Positions 24,373 through 31,598 of a DNA stretch of 32,330 nt are shown here, piece by piece. A program made the position numbers and the translations under genes. Each line of letters begins with the position of its first letter. Position 1 is the first letter of the stretch. The DNA lies in contig NZ_CALIMY010000095.1 of the NCBI RefSeq assembly GCF_938045205.1, positions 1 to 32,330 of the forward strand, in the 5' to 3' direction. The notes beneath the pieces were generated by a model. The model ran no database searches. It was not told where the DNA came from and saw only the letters and a list, made by a program, of their open reading frames with translations. The DNA comes from an uncultured Campylobacter sp. GTDB taxonomy: Bacteria; Campylobacterota; Campylobacteria; Campylobacterales; Campylobacteraceae.

Positions 24373-25055
24373 TGGCTCGGTTTTACGATTTTCCAGATCC
24401 CATGGATGCGCCCGCTTTTGCGCCACTTGCAAGCGGCGGCGATCTGAGCGAGGATTGCTTGCTTAGCGCTTATAGCGCAGGGATATTTCCGTGGTTTAGC
24501 GAGGATGAGCCGATTTTATGGTGGTCGCCCGATCCGCGCGCAGTGCTTGATCCGCGTGAAGTGCGTGTGCAAAAGTCCATTAAGCCCTATCTTAAGCGAT
24601 ATGAAGTGAAATTTGACGCGAATTTTAAGGGCTTCATCGAGCGCTGCAAAGACGTACGAAAAAAAGAGAGCGACGGCACGTGGATCAGCGAGCAGATCGT
24701 GCAGGCTTACTCGCGTTTGGCAGCAGACGGCTACGCTCACAGCGTCGAGGCATACGAAGATGGCGAGCTTGTGGGTGGGCTATACGGGCTAATTTTTGGG
24801 CGGGTGTTTTGCGGCGAGAGTATGCTGAGCCTAAAGAGCAACGCTTCGAAAGTCGCGCTGATTAGGCTTTGTGAGGTGCTTGCAAATTTCGGCTTTCTAA
24901 TCGACTGTCAGATTATGAATGAGCATCTGAAATTTATGGGTGCTAAAGAGATGCCGCGAGCGGAATTCCTCGCTCTATTTGCTGAGCTTAGTGTGCAAGA
25001 TAGCGGCTTTGAGCGCTTTGCGGATCTTAAAGTTTCGCACGGAGCGCAGCATTGA
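24372..25055 (+). CDS. aat: Leucyl/phenylalanyl-tRNA-protein transferase
   Basis: Adds Leu or Phe from aminoacyl-tRNA to proteins with N-terminal Lys or Arg, making N-degrons for ClpS. Signatures: FPDPMDAPAFAPLASGGDLS, SAYSAGIFPWF, ILWWSPDPRAVLDP, GTWISEQIVQAYSRL, the GELVGGLYGLIFGRVFCGESM stretch and LIDCQIMNEHLKFMGA. The 227-aa length is normal. It overlaps clpA by one base, making an N-degron operon clpS-clpA-aat (substrate tagging, recognition, unfolding). Confidence 0.96.
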   Translation: MARFYDFPDPMDAPAFAPLASGGDLSEDCLLSAYSAGIFPWFSEDEPILWWSPDPRAVLDPREVRVQKSIKPYLKRYEVKFDANFKGFIERCKDVRKKESDGTWISEQIVQAYSRLAADGYAHSVEAYEDGELVGGLYGLIFGRVFCGESMLSLKSNASKVALIRLCEVLANFGFLIDCQIMNEHLKFMGAKEMPRAEFLALFAELSVQDSGFERFADLKVSHGAQH

Positions 25056-25117
25056 GCCAAAGCTTGAAATGCGGCAGCACGAAAAACGCGCAGAATTTAG
25101 AATTTTAAAGAAATAAG

Positions 25118-26938
25118 ATGTGGCAAAGAGATAAAAGCTCCTCGGTCGGTATGATTATTGTGATGTTTATATTCGTGCCGGCGGCGCTTTTTGTATTTTT
25201 GGCGATTTTATATTTTTGGGGCAGCACTGAGCGCAAGCTACCGCGCCTGGATGTCAATGAAACCAACAGCGCGATCCGCGGCGCGATAATCGCAAAAGAT
25301 AACTACGTCGCGGCAAATTCCGTCAAACTCTATAAAGTTAGCGTCGACGCACGCAGCATCGATAAAAACAAGCTTGATCTTTTCGTGCGGCTATACTGCA
25401 TCTACACGGGTGATAGCGAAAAGCGTGTCAAAAGCGCGATCGAGGGCTCTGGCGGCACGACCGTGCTGTCGTATAAGATCGACGCCAAAACCGCAGTGCA
25501 TCTAAAAGAGCTTGCATATAAGCTAAATTTAAAAAAGGTCTTCGTCAGCTTCATGGGCTCAAACGGCAGGTTAAATCCGCCTATCCGCATGAGCGTGACC
25601 GAAAGCGGCGAAAAGCGCAGCTACAATGTCGGTGATTCGCTCACTCCGTTAATCGGCTATATCAATAAAAAAGAGGTTGATGGCATCACCAAGGTTAGCG
25701 GAATTAAGGGGATCGAGAAGTACTATGAGTATTATCTAGCGCCGGTTAGAGATGAGTTTATCGTGGGCCCGCGCGATATCGGCGGCAACATCATCCTAGA
25801 GCGTAGCAGCAAAAAAACGGGCAGGATCGACGGTTACAATGTCCGCCTAAGCGTGCCGCTAACGCTGCAAAGAAAGATAGAGCGCCTAAGCGATGAGGGC
25901 GCTGATAATTACGATGCGCGAGAAATCGTGGTAGGCATTATGAACTCCAAAACGGGCAAAATTTTATCCCTTGCGACCAATGCCCGCTATGACCCCTCAA
26001 ACATCACGAAAAACGATCTTAAGAATTTAAATTTTACCGCGAGCGAATACGCCTACGAAGTGGGCTCGATTATGAAGCCGATAATTTTCGCAATCGCCTA
26101 TGATGCCAAAGCCGTCAAACCGGGAGAGATCATCAACACCTATAACGGCAGCTATAAGCTTGGTACTCGCACGATCCGCGACACGCATCCTGCAAAGCAG
26201 ATGAGCGGCGAGGAGATCATCATCCACAGCTCAAATATTGGAATGATTAAAATTTCAGAGCGGCTGGAGGGGCAGGCTATTTATGACGGGCTGATGAACT
26301 TCGGTATGTCGCAAAAAACGGGCATCGATCTGCCGTATGAGCAGAGCGGAAATATACCTAGCATCAAAAGCCTGAATAATAAAATTTACAAAGCCACGAT
26401 CAGCTACGGCTACGGCGCGCAGATGACTTTCCTTCAGATGCTCAATGCCTATACCGTCTTTAACAATGGCGGCGTGATGATCAGCCCGCGCCTAGTCGAA
26501 AATCTCGAAAATAATGGCAAAACTTACACCGTTAACGAAAGCGAAACCCGCCAGGTAATCTCTAAACCTACCGCCGACGTGATTAAAGGAATTTTAATCA
26601 AAACGGTCGAGAGCGGCACGGGGCGCAAAGGGCGGGTAGCGGGGCTGCAAATCGGCGGCAAGACGGGCACTGCGCGCATCGCCAAGGGAGGCGGCTATTC
26701 GAGCGCCTATAATAGCTCGTTTTTTGGCTTTGCCAACGACGCGGACACTAGCTACACGATCGGCGTTTTGGTGCGCGAGCCTAAAAGGGGCAGCTACTAC
26801 GCCGCTCAAAACGCACTGCCGATATTTAAGCGGGCGGTGGGAATTTTGATAGAGGAGGGCTATCTAAAGCCCGCAGCTGACGCAAACGCCACGCAAAAGG
26901 TCGAGATCAAGGATGAGGCAGTTGAAATTAAAGATTAA
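25118..26938 (+). CDS. ftsI: Division-type penicillin-binding protein (FtsI/PBP3 class)
   Basis: Class B transpeptidase that cross-links peptidoglycan. A short cytoplasmic tail is followed by one membrane anchor (about 10-34), a pedestal domain (about 50-240) and the transpeptidase domain. The active site is complete: SIMK with Ser317 and Lys320, SSN (371-373) and KTG (515-517). The RGAIIAKDN segment after the anchor is the usual class B box. I prefer FtsI over PBP2 (MrdA) because of the compact pedestal and the order of motifs, but I am less sure of this than of the class. The tail after residue 590 is charged, with a repeated VEIKDEA/VEIKD. It starts 62 bp after aat; AAAGAAATAAG is a weak ribosome-binding site. 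Confidence 0.85.
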   Translation: MWQRDKSSSVGMIIVMFIFVPAALFVFLAILYFWGSTERKLPRLDVNETNSAIRGAIIAKDNYVAANSVKLYKVSVDARSIDKNKLDLFVRLYCIYTGDSEKRVKSAIEGSGGTTVLSYKIDAKTAVHLKELAYKLNLKKVFVSFMGSNGRLNPPIRMSVTESGEKRSYNVGDSLTPLIGYINKKEVDGITKVSGIKGIEKYYEYYLAPVRDEFIVGPRDIGGNIILERSSKKTGRIDGYNVRLSVPLTLQRKIERLSDEGADNYDAREIVVGIMNSKTGKILSLATNARYDPSNITKNDLKNLNFTASEYAYEVGSIMKPIIFAIAYDAKAVKPGEIINTYNGSYKLGTRTIRDTHPAKQMSGEEIIIHSSNIGMIKISERLEGQAIYDGLMNFGMSQKTGIDLPYEQSGNIPSIKSLNNKIYKATISYGYGAQMTFLQMLNAYTVFNNGGVMISPRLVENLENNGKTYTVNESETRQVISKPTADVIKGILIKTVESGTGRKGRVAGLQIGGKTGTARIAKGGGYSSAYNSSFFGFANDADTSYTIGVLVREPKRGSYYAAQNALPIFKRAVGILIEEGYLKPAADANATQKVEIKDEAVEIKD

Positions 26939-27381
26939 ATTTGCTAAATTTCGCGAGGTTTTTTAAAATTTTGCGGCGACGAAATTTCACGGAATTTAGC
27001 GCGACTTTTGAAATTTTAAGGCGTTTAAATTTTACGGCGCGGAATTTTGGCGGCATAGAATTTATCGGCGTAAAATTTTAACGGCACGAAGATGAAATTC
27101 TATCGCGACGCGGGATTTTATGCTGTGCCGCTTGCTGCGCTAAGGTGGTGGAGTTTTATCGCAATACAGAATTTCGGTGCGACGTAAAATTCTGTATCAA
27201 GGCAAAATTTTAAATTTGCCGTCACGCAAGTAACGCAAGTAAAACAGCGAGTGAGCTTAGCTGTTTAAATTTAAAACGCGGCGCTATTAAATTCGCGTCG
27301 TATGCCCGTGCAGCTGCGAAATTTAACGAGTTTAGCGGCAAGGTTTAACGACGAAATTTAACGCAAAGAAAAGAGGAAAAT
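26939..27381. repeat. 443-bp spacer with A/T palindrome array and two hairpins
   Basis: No gene. From 26940 to about 27100 an AAATTT or GAATTT core recurs roughly every 18-30 bp, separated by GGCG/ACGGCG-type tracts. Two stronger structures follow: ATACAGAATTT (27164-27174) pairs perfectly with AAATTCTGTAT (27187-27197) over a 12-base loop, and GGCAAA...TTTGCC (27201-27220) makes a near-palindrome right after it. They could end transcription of the penicillin-binding protein gene or shape the leader of the next gene. AAAGAGGAAAAT before 27382 is the next ribosome-binding site. Confidence 0.6.
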
Positions 27382-28638
27382 ATGAAAGCAAATGAGGGAA
27401 AAATGAAAATAGCGATAATCGGACTTGGCTACGTGGGGCTTCCTTTGGCGGCGGCGTTTGCGGCAAAACACGAGGTCGTGGGCTTTGACGTCTCGCAAGA
27501 GCGCATAGACGAGCTGCGCGGCGGGCACGACCGCACTCTGGAGCTTAGCGACGAGGAGCTTGCTGCGGCGATTAAAAACGGGCTTAAATTTAGCGCAAAT
27601 CTAGATGATATGAGGCAGAGTAATTTTTATATCGTGTGCGTGCCGACGCCAGTAGATAGGCTAAATCGCCCCGATCTCACGCCGCTAATCAAGGCCAGCG
27701 AAAGCGTCGGAGCCGTGCTTAAAAAGGGCGACATCGTCGTGTATGAAAGCACCGTCTATCCGGGCGCTACGGAGGAGGACTGCGTGCCGGTGCTTGAGAG
27801 AGCCAGCGGGCTAAAATTTAACCGCGATTTTTTCTGCGGATATTCGCCCGAGCGGATCAATCCGGGCGATAAAATTCACACCGTCACTAAGATTAAAAAG
27901 ATCGTCTCGGCAAGTACCCCGGAGGCTCTGGACGTCGTAGATAGCGTCTATCTTAGCATCCTGCAAAACGGCACCTTTCGCGCTAGCAGTATAAAGGTCG
28001 CCGAGGCTGCGAAGGTGATCGAAAACACCCAGCGCGACATCAACATCGGCTTTATCAACGAGCTTGCGATCCTGTTCGGCAAGCTCGGTATCAACACCAA
28101 CGACGTCATCGACGCGGCGGCTACGAAGTGGAATTTCTTAAGCTTCCGTCCGGGGCTCGTGGGCGGGCACTGCATCGGCATTGATCCGTATTATCTGGCG
28201 CAGAAAGCGACCGAGGTGGGCTATCACCCCGAAATCATCCTCTCAAGCCGCCGCATTAACGATAATATGGGAAGCTACGTCGCTACGGAGGTCGTTAAGA
28301 TGATGATAAAATACGACGAAAAGGTAAAGGGAGCAAAGGTCTTGATCTTGGGACTTACGTTTAAAGAAAACTGCCCCGACACCCGCAATACGCGCGTCGT
28401 GGATATGATAAACGAGCTTAAAAATTTCGGCTGCGAGGTAAGCGTCTATGACCCTTGGGCGAGCGCCGCCGACGCTAAGAGGTACTACGACATCGATCTG
28501 CTGCAAAAGCCCGACTTGCACAAATTTGACTGCGTCGTAATCGCCGTAGCGCATAAGCAGTTTTTTGAGCTTGATTACGCGGGCTCGCTGGTTTACGACG
28601 TGAAAAATGTCTATAAAGACGCGCAAGGAAAGCTCTGA
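27382..28638 (+). CDS. tviB: UDP-N-acetylhexosamine 6-dehydrogenase (TviB/WbpA type)
   Basis: Oxidises a UDP-HexNAc to the uronic acid with NAD+, a step toward capsule, O-antigen or glycan sugars. The NAD fold is IAIIGLGYVGLPLAAAFA, then VCVPTPVD and YESTVYPGATEED. The catalytic motif is GGHCIGIDPYYLAQKA with Cys264, and the C-terminal UDP-binding domain follows (LGLTFKENCPDTRNTRV). The YYLAQKATEVGYHPE pattern and ~418-aa length match the TviB/WbpA group more than UDP-glucose dehydrogenase. Two starts are possible: 27382, with AGAGGAAAAT upstream, or seven codons later at 27403 (MKIAIIGLG, preceded by GAGGGAAAA), where the family usually begins. No glycosyltransferase or other sugar gene is adjacent. 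Confidence 0.87.
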   Translation: MKANEGKMKIAIIGLGYVGLPLAAAFAAKHEVVGFDVSQERIDELRGGHDRTLELSDEELAAAIKNGLKFSANLDDMRQSNFYIVCVPTPVDRLNRPDLTPLIKASESVGAVLKKGDIVVYESTVYPGATEEDCVPVLERASGLKFNRDFFCGYSPERINPGDKIHTVTKIKKIVSASTPEALDVVDSVYLSILQNGTFRASSIKVAEAAKVIENTQRDINIGFINELAILFGKLGINTNDVIDAAATKWNFLSFRPGLVGGHCIGIDPYYLAQKATEVGYHPEIILSSRRINDNMGSYVATEVVKMMIKYDEKVKGAKVLILGLTFKENCPDTRNTRVVDMINELKNFGCEVSVYDPWASAADAKRYYDIDLLQKPDLHKFDCVVIAVAHKQFFELDYAGSLVYDVKNVYKDAQGKL

Positions 28639-28696
28639 AATTTAGCTTGGGGGTTAAATTTAGACTTCTAAATCGGCGGCTTAGCGAGGGATAAGG

Positions 28697-28825
28697 ATGA
28701 ACGAAGCAAGGCTCGAAGAGCTAAAGAAAATTATAAATGAGCGGCGTCAAAATTTAGAGCGAGGCTCACAGGAAAATTCTGACGCTCAAAATTCCAATGC
28801 CTTAATTTTAATAAAGGAGATATAG
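28697..28825 (+). CDS. Small ORF (42 aa), unknown
   Basis: A short frame, MNEARLEELKKIINERRQ and onward, ending at TAG 28823-28825. GAGGGAT (28686-28692) lies at a good distance before the ATG. The product would be a charged helix (residues 3-22) followed by an Asn/Ser-rich end, with no signal peptide. Its stop directly abuts the next ATG at 28826, and the AAGGAG site for that ATG (28814-28819) lies inside its last codons, so translation would be coupled. Not recognised; it could be the first gene of the low-GC mini-operon or a chance frame. Confidence 0.35.
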   Translation: MNEARLEELKKIINERRQNLERGSQENSDAQNSNALILIKEI

Positions 28826-28928
28826 ATGAGTAGAGGAAGTGTTGATAAAAGGTGTACTTATTACAGGTGGTTTTAAATCGCTACAAGAATATTCTGATTT
28901 ACCAAAAGCTATTAAAGGAATACAATGA
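28826..28928 (+). pseudogene. Tiny ORF broken by a one-base shift
   Basis: The ATG at 28826 has an excellent AAGGAG site six bases upstream, yet in frame it stops after 16 codons (MSRGSVDKRCTYYRWF). Moving by one base at the A run 28847-28850 gives a continuous frame ending TGGFKSLQEYSDLPKAIKG-I-Q, whose TGA (28926-28928) overlaps the ATG of the next gene as ATGA. That overlap and the sensible composition suggest the shifted frame was once read, so this is either a frameshifted remnant (about 33 aa restored), a programmed shift, or a sequencing error. The ending faintly resembles the last residues of large secreted polymorphic-toxin/haemagglutinin proteins, which often precede an immunity gene; this is weak inference. 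Confidence 0.35.
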
Positions 28929-29494
28929 AAAACCCGCTTTACTACGTAGATTATTGGTATGATTTGATTAAATTCGGCTTTGATCGGAAGCATACTTTTA
29001 TAACGCTAATCGTTGTTTGCGTTTCATTTATCGCACCGATACTTCTTTTGATAGCATATCAAAGCGCACCTAGTAGAAAAAATATAGAAGATCCTTTTGT
29101 TTTTGTTGGAACTATAAGCGAATTTCATAAATATGATAGCTATCGTGGCGGAACCGGCTGCAATATATCCGTGCGAGGAAGCGGTAAAATTTTTGATCTG
29201 CATATCGGAAATAGCAAGACAGATTATGAACAATTCGGTATGCAATTTTGTGATTTAATTTACAAAAACTATATAGATCAAATTTGCGTAAAAATTAAAA
29301 TGTCGGAAAGATTTTTAAATGAATACGGGTATTGCGATGGAACAAAAATACATACCTCAAATGCAGAGGATTGGGATAATTTATATTTTCAAAGAAATAT
29401 ACTAACCTTAACTAGTATATTGCTATTTTTATCCGCATTGTATTCAATCCTCAAGCTTCATAAAGAATATAAAAAATCCAAACTAAAAGATTAA
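28925..29494 (+). CDS. Two-TM membrane protein in a low-GC patch (189 aa)
   Basis: Not recognised. One membrane segment lies at about 24-45 (LIVVCVSFIAPILLLIAY) and a second at about 155-176 (LTLTSILLFLSALYSIL), with a soluble domain of ~110 residues between them that should face the periplasm, and a short Lys-rich C-terminus. The soluble part has four cysteines (GGTGCN, QFCDL, QICVK, YGYCDG), so disulfides are possible. The DNA is clearly poorer in GC than flanking genes (about a third by eye, against about half), and uses ATA and AGA codons freely, suggesting recent acquisition. Its ATG overlaps the stop of the tiny ORF upstream. Small acquired membrane proteins behind toxin tails are often immunity proteins, but nothing here proves that. 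Confidence 0.55.
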   Translation: MKNPLYYVDYWYDLIKFGFDRKHTFITLIVVCVSFIAPILLLIAYQSAPSRKNIEDPFVFVGTISEFHKYDSYRGGTGCNISVRGSGKIFDLHIGNSKTDYEQFGMQFCDLIYKNYIDQICVKIKMSERFLNEYGYCDGTKIHTSNAEDWDNLYFQRNILTLTSILLFLSALYSILKLHKEYKKSKLKD

Positions 29495-29510
29495 ATTTTA
29501 ATCTCTAAAT

Positions 29511-30608
29511 TTACAACGCCTGTGCGAGTATAAATTTCGCGAAATCCTCGCGGGAGTTCGGGCATTTGCACACTTCGTAGTATTCATAACCCAGCTCGCG
29601 CGCCTGGGCCCTATAAAAAATATCCAGCTCGAAATCGGTCTCGGAGTTATCCACGCAAAATGCGATCGGAAATATGAGCGCTTTTTTGCTCTGCAGATCT
29701 CGCAAAACGTCCGCGACATTGGGCTCTAGCCACTTCACGGGGCCCAGGCGCGATTGATACGCCAAAATGATCTCTTTAAATTTAATCCCGCGCGCAGCCA
29801 GCAGATCTTTTAAAATTTCCACGTGCGCCTCTACCTGCGCCTCGTATGGATCGCCCGCGGTGATCATTTTTACCGGCAGCGAATGGGCGGAAAATATGAG
29901 CGAAATTTGCGAAATTTCATCCGCGCTAAATTTCGCGACGCAACTTGCGATTAAATTTAGTAAAATTTCGTTGTAAGCGGCGTTGTCGTAGAAAATGTCG
30001 ATGATTCTATAATTTTTTATACCGAGCCGTTTAAGCGCCGCCTCGGCAGAACACAGGCTCGATTGTACCGTAGTTTTTGAGAAGTGCGAATACAAAGGCA
30101 TCAAAATTATCTCGTCAAAATCCGCATATTTTTTAAATACATCCTCCGCAAAAGGCGGCGTATAATTCATCGCATAATCGCAAATTAGCTCGTCTATCGG
30201 TTTTTCATCCTGCGGCGCTTCATTTTGTAGCGGCTCGCCATGCGTCGGGACGTCTCGCGGCGGCTTGCTTTGCAATGAAATGTCTTGCAGCGGCTCATTC
30301 GCGGCGCCCGCATCCGCTGTGCCTTCAAATTTTAACCCCGCGCCGAATTTTGCTCGCGCTAGTTCATTTACCCGCTCGCAAAGTGCTTCGGTAATGGAGC
30401 ATATCGGCGAGCGTCCGCCCAGTTTTTCGTAGTTACTGCGTGCCGCCGCCGCTCTGCTTCTTACTATGAGTGCGGCTAAAACGCTGCGCCAAAAATCACT
30501 TTTAATGCCTAAAATAAAGGGGTCGTTAAACATATTTTTTAAAAAAACTTCAACCTCACTCAGATTGTTCGGACCGCCCATGTTGAGCAAAATTAGGGCT
30601 TTTTTCAT
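29511..30608 (-). CDS. hemH: Ferrochelatase with repeat insertion
   Basis: Inserts Fe2+ into protoporphyrin IX, the final step of haem synthesis. The start KKALILLNMGGPNNLSEVE, the metal-site motif ILMPLYSHFSKTT with its His, SLIFSAHSLPVKM and the DPYEAQVE segment, and AYQSRLGPVKWLEPN are all standard. At 365 aa it is about 45 longer than usual: residues ~95-141 form an insertion between LKFE and the conserved CDYAMNYTPPFAED. The insertion contains three 10-residue units (EPLQDISLQS, KPPRDVPTHG, EPLQNEAPQD). It is in frame and lies before the catalytic motifs, so function is probably kept. The ATG overlaps the stop of the upstream oxidoreductase gene by 4 nt, so the two are coupled. Confidence 0.93.
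   Translation of the reverse strand: MKKALILLNMGGPNNLSEVEVFLKNMFNDPFILGIKSDFWRSVLAALIVRSRAAAARSNYEKLGGRSPICSITEALCERVNELARAKFGAGLKFEGTADAGAANEPLQDISLQSKPPRDVPTHGEPLQNEAPQDEKPIDELICDYAMNYTPPFAEDVFKKYADFDEIILMPLYSHFSKTTVQSSLCSAEAALKRLGIKNYRIIDIFYDNAAYNEILLNLIASCVAKFSADEISQISLIFSAHSLPVKMITAGDPYEAQVEAHVEILKDLLAARGIKFKEIILAYQSRLGPVKWLEPNVADVLRDLQSKKALIFPIAFCVDNSETDFELDIFYRAQARELGYEYYEVCKCPNSREDFAKFILAQAL
30207..30296 (-). repeat. Three 30-bp degenerate repeats inside hemH
   Basis: On the minus strand this stretch encodes three consecutive 10-residue units, EPLQDISLQS, KPPRDVPTHG and EPLQNEAPQD. On the plus strand the shared element is a GCGGCT(C/T) tract recurring every ~30 bp (about 30230, 30259, 30289). 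The copies are degenerate, so this is an old minisatellite-like expansion, in frame with the gene. Confidence 0.65.
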
Positions 30609-31477
30609 GAGATGATTTCTCTGATTTTTATCGCGTCCTCCACGCTTGCAAGACCTGCGTTAGTGCTGCTGTCGCACATCGCGCAAAACGCTTCGTGTTC
30701 ACGCCGTAGCGAAAAGTCATCGCGATCGACGCGCAGATTTACGCGCCCATCAGGCGTAATTTTAAAAAGAGTTATTGAAATTAGATCGCCGAAATACACG
30801 CCGCTGTCGGTGCAAATCTCGATGCCGTGGCGTCTGATCGGATAGAGATTGGACTGCATTAGCGTGCAATAGCAGCCGCTTTTTGTGTGAAGCGTTGCAC
30901 ATGCGGCTAGAGTGCGCTCTTTAGAGATATTTTTGCTAAGTTCTATGCAGGCGATCTCGCTGTGAGAAAGCAGCCGCACAAGATCGATATCTCTAAAAAG
31001 GGCATTGGCTACGATATCTGCTCTATCATCGTTTGCAAAGCCGCTTACAAAGCTCATCGAAAAAATTTTATCCCCCTTGGCAAGCTCGCGTAGCAAGGAT
31101 ACGATTACTGGATTGTAGCGGTCGGAGTAGCCTACGGCTAGGCGCGTGCCGTTAGTGGTGACTGCGTAGTTTATCTCTCTAGCTTCGGCTAGGCTTTGTG
31201 CAAGTGGAGATTCTACAAAGATATTTTTGGTAAACGGCAGGCATTTTAAAATCAGCTCTTTATGCGATGGCGGGGGAGCTGTGATGACTACGGCGTCGGG
31301 CTTGGCGACGTTAAAAAGATCGGTTAGATTATCAAAGATCGGATAGCGCGGGCCGAAATTTTCACTGCTGCCCTTATGATAAAGCGCTACAAGCTCGAAA
31401 TAATCGCTCCTTCTTAGCTCGCTGAAGTGCTTTTGACCAAGCTCGCCCATGCCTATGATCGCTATCTTTTTTTTCAT
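30605..31477 (-). CDS. Gfo/Idh/MocA-family oxidoreductase
   Basis: NAD(P)-dependent sugar or related oxidoreductase family; substrate unknown. The Rossmann start KIAIIGMGELGQKHFSELRR and PDAVVITAPPPSHKELILKC are typical, and a C-terminal alpha/beta domain follows (SFVSGFANDDRAD...ALFRDIDLVRLL). The family's usual Glu-Lys-Pro at the end of the nucleotide domain reads FVESPLAQ here: the catalytic lysine is replaced by Ser (codon 31208-31210), so activity may be altered or lost. The start is placed at 31477 (290 aa) because AGGG lies seven bases upstream; an ATG two codons earlier is too close to it. Coupled to hemH by a 4-nt overlap; same order as C. jejuni Cj0504c-Cj0503c, as I recall. Confidence 0.82.
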   Translation of the reverse strand: MKKKIAIIGMGELGQKHFSELRRSDYFELVALYHKGSSENFGPRYPIFDNLTDLFNVAKPDAVVITAPPPSHKELILKCLPFTKNIFVESPLAQSLAEAREINYAVTTNGTRLAVGYSDRYNPVIVSLLRELAKGDKIFSMSFVSGFANDDRADIVANALFRDIDLVRLLSHSEIACIELSKNISKERTLAACATLHTKSGCYCTLMQSNLYPIRRHGIEICTDSGVYFGDLISITLFKITPDGRVNLRVDRDDFSLRREHEAFCAMCDSSTNAGLASVEDAIKIREIIS

Positions 31478-31507
31478 CGCCATGCCCTAAATTTAATCTT
31501 TCGCGCC

Positions 31508-31513
31508 ATTATA
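31508..31513 (-). promoter_or_regulatory. Probable -10 box for the oxidoreductase-hemH operon
   Basis: On the minus strand this is a perfect TATAAT in the context TTAGTTATAATGGCG, 31 bp before the chosen ATG at 31477. It implies a short leader of about 24 nt. The region is a divergent promoter with alaS. Confidence 0.5.
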
Positions 31514-31557
31514 ACTAAGAATGGTTAAAATTTATAATTTTTAAAATCTAATTTAGC

Positions 31558-31563
31558 TAAAAT
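31558..31563 (+). promoter_or_regulatory. Probable -10 box for alaS
   Basis: TAAAAT in TTTAGCTAAAATGCGCC lies 36 bp before the alaS ATG, behind a strongly A/T-rich stretch. A second candidate, TATAAT at 31533-31538, lies further up. AATAGGACAAATC carries the ribosome-binding site. Confidence 0.4.
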
Positions 31564-31598
31564 GCGCCTTTAAAATTTAACTTGAAATAGGACAAATC

